From Escallonia rubra (lineage: Eukaryota; Streptophyta; Magnoliopsida; Escalloniales; Escalloniaceae): a DNA stretch of 64,000 nucleotides. The translations under genes and the position numbers were made by a program. This document shows, piece after piece, positions 59,552 to 64,000 of the stretch. Location of the stretch: NCBI GenBank assembly GCA_033065855.1, contig JAVXUO010003108.1, positions 160,264 through 224,263 on the forward strand, given 5' to 3'. Under the pieces are notes generated by a model. It was given only the letters and a program-made list of their open reading frames with translations. It searched no databases and was not told where the DNA came from. How positions within the stretch are numbered: the stretch's first letter is position 1; each line of letters opens with the position of its first letter.

Positions 59552-62370
59552 TTACAGAGGAAATATTTTCTTGTGTCTAAGATAAACCAAGAAAGTGACG
59601 TACAAAATCACACATGATACTCCAGTTATCATAAGTATCCATGCGAATAAGGATGGGTCATCAAAAACCGAGTCTGCAAAGTTCATTCCAAAGATCCCAG
59701 TTACAACAGCGAAGATCGTTACCACAAAGGTAGCTGCTGTCAAAAGCAACTCGTATTTTATGAGCTGATTCTGAACACTGCCCTGTTCACATATGCCAAC
59801 AGACGACAATCTTTAAAATTAATGGTGGAAGTTCAAATCAAGGCAAGGAAGTGACATCCAAACCTAAAAGCTTCCTTACCAGAGTAATGTTGATCAAATC
59901 CTCTGTATCATCGATATATTCTTTAAGCTGCATCACCATAAGATAATGAAAAGGAACTTTAATAAGTTTCAAGGTTGGTGTTTGCATGGTAAGATAAAAT
60001 TATCCTAGGTGCTTATTTAAAGACATTGTTGTGACAAACTCAATGCCTCCACTCTGTACCACCATTTGTGAAGAAGAAGCACTTTCAAACATTATAATTT
60101 TTATTACCGATAACAAATTGTTGAGAGTATTGTCGCTGAATACGAAATATGCTTCGAGCAACATTTCGAGTTGATCAATGTTTTCCCTCCCAATAGATGA
60201 ACCCACTACACTTCCATGTTTGCTTGAACTAATACTGCTGAAATCCCTTTGCAATTTCTGGGTTCCACTGATTGACCCCACAGGTGAAGTAGGCGCAGAT
60301 TTTGACACCACTCTGGCCCCACCTAGAGTATCAGTTTGATCATAGAAGTCACTGTTGGTGTAAGCCTCCCTTCTTTGTTTCTTTTCTGTCAAGTACATCT
60401 CAGCCATGTCTCCATCGTCATCCATAAGATGTTCAATTTCATCACAGACCTGGAAATTTAATATAAACGCTAAGCCAAAAATGGTAGATAAAATGTTGTT
60501 AGGCCGAAAGGAATTTGATTAATCATTTTTACCTTCTGCACTCGTTGAGTCAAGGCAAGGAGGTGGCCTTTGAATCTGCGCACACGTTCTAAATTGAGAG
60601 TGCTGATAGATGATGCTAGTTCATCAAGCACGGGATATATCTCCAATTCTAATTCTTTCACCTATGACAAATCCATTAAACATTTCAGTTTTACAACATT
60701 AATATTCAAAGCAGCTTTTAACACTAAGGTTTCAGCAGCAATATTTTTACACGATGAAATCTTCATGATAACAAGATGGCTAACAAATGTGACAAACATT
60801 TACCAGAAAACCCATCAGGGGTTCATAATCAGAAACCATACCTCCAATAGATGCATGGTTGTACATGTGTCTGTCAAAAGCCATGACACTGCTCTTTAAA
60901 CTGTGGTTTTAAAAAATGCAAGAAGAACGAGAAAGCAACATGACTGGCATGACAGTTCATGTCATTAATTCGATACTACATCAGGCATTCGCCCCAAGGC
61001 TAAGTTTCACATCAGCCCTTATAATTAAGGCCTCATCCAGATGGAACACAATAGCTACTCTGATTATTATGATTTTAAATGATGATGGGTTCAGCACGCT
61101 TCCATTAGTTTACATAACCCTAACACAAGTTAATGTCTACCTGAGCATCAAGAGACATGCATGTTATTTCCAAAGCCAGCTCCAATGCCCTGAATTCGAA
61201 AGGCAGATCATCTGAAACAAATCAGCACAAAGAACGAGTCACTCCTCAAATATTATGTTCTGCAATGATATAAGGGCCTATGATTATGTGCGTCTATATT
61301 TGTGGGGAGAATTCCACAAATAAATATTGTGGCTACTTCCACACCCTTATGCCTATTTTTGCAACCAAAATTTTCTAACATAGGGGGTAGAACGGCTATG
61401 TGGGCTGCATATCCTCCTCCATAATTACCAGCCTGCCCGTACAGAGAAAAAGGGAAGAAGGTGATAAATTCACCGTTAAGATCTGTAATATCATGCAAGG
61501 AATTCTTTTGGATTTAAATTCTACTTCTGTCGCATTCTTACAGATTTGCAGGCTCAGTTCACTCAGTCAACAACAAAGTTCTCCCCATCTTCAGACCAAA
61601 TCCTAAAAACGACGCTTCTCGACTGTCGAAATCTAGAAACGGGTTATCAGATGTAGTTACTTCTAGAGACGGTTGTTTTCAAAAGGTTGGACACGACACG
61701 AGACATAGAAGAACAAAAGTAATTGAGGTGCTCTCTATGCTCCACAATTCACTTATATAGTCAAGAAGATGGCAGGTATCAGTAAAGTTACACGGATACA
61801 TTATGAAAAGTGTCATTATCCAGAATTTATATCATTTCCTCTTTATTCGTGGAAGCAAAATAGAGCACAAAATGATGCCATAGACTTTAAAGCATTCATG
61901 TTTAGCAAGACCAGTATATTACCAGAATGATCTTTATTTGTCTCAAGACGTTTGCACAACTCTGATGTGTACTGAGCTACACATCCATCCAAAGAGTTCC
62001 TTAAAATAACCTCATCAGCTGTGATGATACATCTAATCTGTTCAAGACTAACCACAATAGCCTTCTCTCTACCCAATATTGAGGACGGATATATGAAGAG
62101 GGGATCCAACAGGCGAAGATCTCTGGCTGGCAAAGAGCAATGCCTCATTACAGTGGCCTTATCAAGCTCCAAAACCTTTGAGTTTCCACTCGGATCAATC
62201 TTTGTCCAAGAACGATATGTATGAGCATGACCTCTCTTTTTCAGGCCTGGAAAACCAGGTCCACGAACGTTATTGAACCCCTGCCCATCTGCATTACACC
62301 TCGAATAATTATGCGAAAAAACAGACTGGGGAACAACGGATCGGAGAAACGGAGCTCGTGATTCTGCCAT
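59552..62370 (-). CDS. MRS2-5: MRS2-5 / MGT3-type magnesium transporter (CorA family)
   Basis: Homopentameric Mg2+ channel of the CorA-MRS2 family; Arabidopsis MRS2-5 is placed at the tonoplast. Exons in gene order: 61923-62370, 61141-61211, 60533-60661, 60108-60449, 59880-59927 and 59552-59782. They give 422 aa (Arabidopsis MRS2-5 has 421). The conserved cytosolic core reads CSLPARDLRLLDPLFIYPSS, ILGREKAIVVSLEQIRCIIT, ISTLNLERVRRFKG and CDEIEHLMDDDGDMAEMYL. Two C-terminal membrane helices lie at about 357-377 and 391-413. The signature GMN is residues 378-380. The C-terminus YLRHKKIFPL fits MRS2-5 rather than MRS2-1 or -10. Start is the ATG at 62368-62370. All introns are GT-AG. Confidence 0.95.
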
Positions 62371-64000
62371 TGGCTTTTACTTTGTTCCTTTTTCAAGTTT
62401 AGGTCCAAAACTATACAGTGAAGAGATGTCTGCATCAGTACGAATCCAAATTCTCCCAATTGACAATGCCGCCTTTCTATGCGCAAGTCGAGAGTTAGTT
62501 TTAGAATCTCACAGCCATTGACAGTGATGGAAGATTACGGTTTCTCTGCATTTCTGAAGTGTAACCTAACCCAACACAAAATAATGAACAAACAATGCAT
62601 CAGTTTGTAATCATCATTCAACAAACAGAATTACAAGTCCCACAATCACAATAATGGTCTGGTTGCTCTAATATAATCATCTCCATTTCTTTTCTTTTTA
62701 TGGATAGCCATAAAGAAGCAATGTCAGCTCCAAATTCAGAAGCAATAAAATTTTCAGTTGAGGAATATTTCGCAGAATCAAATCCCATGAGATCCTTCAT
62801 CCTTGTTTCTCTTTTTCTTTCTTCTTCTATATAAGTATTCATTATCATTGGTGTATAGAAGATAAAGGGAGGGGAAGGGATGTTCTGGAAATATCTTTGC
62901 CCAGCTGGAATCGCAAGGAATTAAATTTTCGGGAATAATATCGTATACTAGAAAACAAAATAATTTCAACTCTTATTTTGGCAACCAATAGAGAAGAACA
63001 CCCAAACAGTCGATCGATCCGATTCAACAGTCTATAAAGAGCACAAAACACAAAATTCAATAAGACACCCGAATGAAAATTCTCCAGAAACAAGTGAACG
63101 AATTATGCACATCCACCACAGAGAAAACGTACAAATGAAGCAGGCTATCCAGTCAAACACTGCAAAATAGTAATCCAATAGCCTAAATTTTCACAATATA
63201 CTTGTATAGTACCAATTCCATTGATATGTAACCAATGACCCAGCAGATAAAAAGAAAGCCACCAGTGTAATTACACCAAACAAGACAAACCCATCCAACA
63301 AATTTGGATTATTCGTGTACTTTTATGCAACATCTACAAATACCCAAATAGTCACAAAGATTAGAGAAAAGTTACAAACAAACCTCATGAAAGAATTATT
63401 GATTTTCAGACCGACGCTAGATGGGAATTTCCACAGAGGTATGCAGTGCAGAGGAAGGGATATTATTGAGGTTCTGAACACGTCATGACGGGGTAACAGA
63501 CGAAAACTAAGAGCAGCAGAGACTATCAAATAATTGCCATTACTGAGGGTGATGGGTGCAAGAGGCTGAGTTAGCCCGTGTGGCTTTAATGGCCTTCAAT
63601 GGGGTGCCGACAAAAGATCTTTTGTATGGTAAAACCTCAAAAACTAGGAAATGTTTTGTGGCTGCCTGGATTATAGGAACCAGGTGCTACAACACAAACA
63701 AATACGTCGCTAAATAAATTTTAATGACGAAAGTTGCAAAAAAACATTTAGTGATAAATGAGCGCCGCCAGAGTTGTTACGCATCCTTACTATAGGGCAG
63801 ATCATCCTGATCGGAAGTTTGTGGGATTGACAACTAATACAAACTCGTCGATAAAAAATGTGCAATCAATATACTCAGTCTCTCCTACAATTCACACATT
63901 CAGTACTCATGTCTATTAACGGTCGAGTATAGCTAGATTTATTACTCGCCAGCTTACTTCTTTTCGATCACCCATCACTATATCCAAAATTTTAAATATT
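62371..64000. other. MRS2-5 upstream region
   Basis: Promoter and leader side of the MRS2-5 gene. The open frames here are short and without family resemblance, and I see no clear transposon ends. A leader intron is possible because plant MRS2 genes often have one, but I could not place it. Confidence 0.4.

Overview
The window is nuclear DNA of a flowering plant, very probably a eudicot. Genes are sparse, AT-rich and split by many GT-AG introns. The products belong to plant families (ureide permease, RUS/DUF647, PPR, GUB_WAK_bind, purple acid phosphatase 27, POLAR-like, MRS2). There is a nuclear tRNA-Asn(GTT), and introns and spacers are full of plant transposon types (Copia, MULE, Helitron, hAT, L1, RTE, Au-SINE-like). 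I cannot name the species.

Layout. 1-11285 (+): a ureide permease (UPS) whose first ~45 codons lie outside the window. Its fifth intron in view holds an antisense Ty1/copia element (2309-9955), itself interrupted by a MULE (4828-6040). 11286-13445: transposon remnants. 13446-14738 (+): an F-box/LRR gene, followed by a degenerate copy of the 3' end of such a gene near 15890-16300. 17181-27966 (-): RUS3, 15 proposed coding exons; its last intron (3.6 kb) holds a foldback MULE-like element and a possible solo LTR, another intron holds an RTE LINE remnant. 28019-32220: a tandem duplication of the RUS3 upstream region; the RUS3-proximal copy carries a Helitron and a 5'-truncated L1, both absent from the other copy. 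32445-32518 (-): tRNA-Asn. 32637-34607 (+): intronless PPR gene. 36651-37907 (+): GUB_WAK_bind cell-wall protein. 38569-39203: hAT MITE. 40781-52878 (+): PAP27-type phosphatase, 12 coding exons, with a 6.3 kb intron filled by a duplication, Helitron-like ends and a second MULE. 54389-58327 (+): POLAR-like coiled-coil protein with a candidate alternative last exon. 59552-62370 (-): MRS2-5-type Mg2+ transporter.

The host genes are unrelated housekeeping, transport and wall genes and do not form a pathway cluster. The distinctive content is structural: insertions whose target site duplications or empty sites can be read directly (Copia, MULE, Helitron, L1, hAT, a 22-nt poly(A) insertion); three TIR elements that are C-skewed in one half and G-skewed in the other; two GC-AG introns and a likely 11-nt micro-exon in RUS3; and a possible isoform switch in the POLAR-like gene. 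I saw no evidence of a wholly new kind of biological system. Exon borders were read by hand from frame continuity, splice sites and remembered family sequences; no alignment was run.
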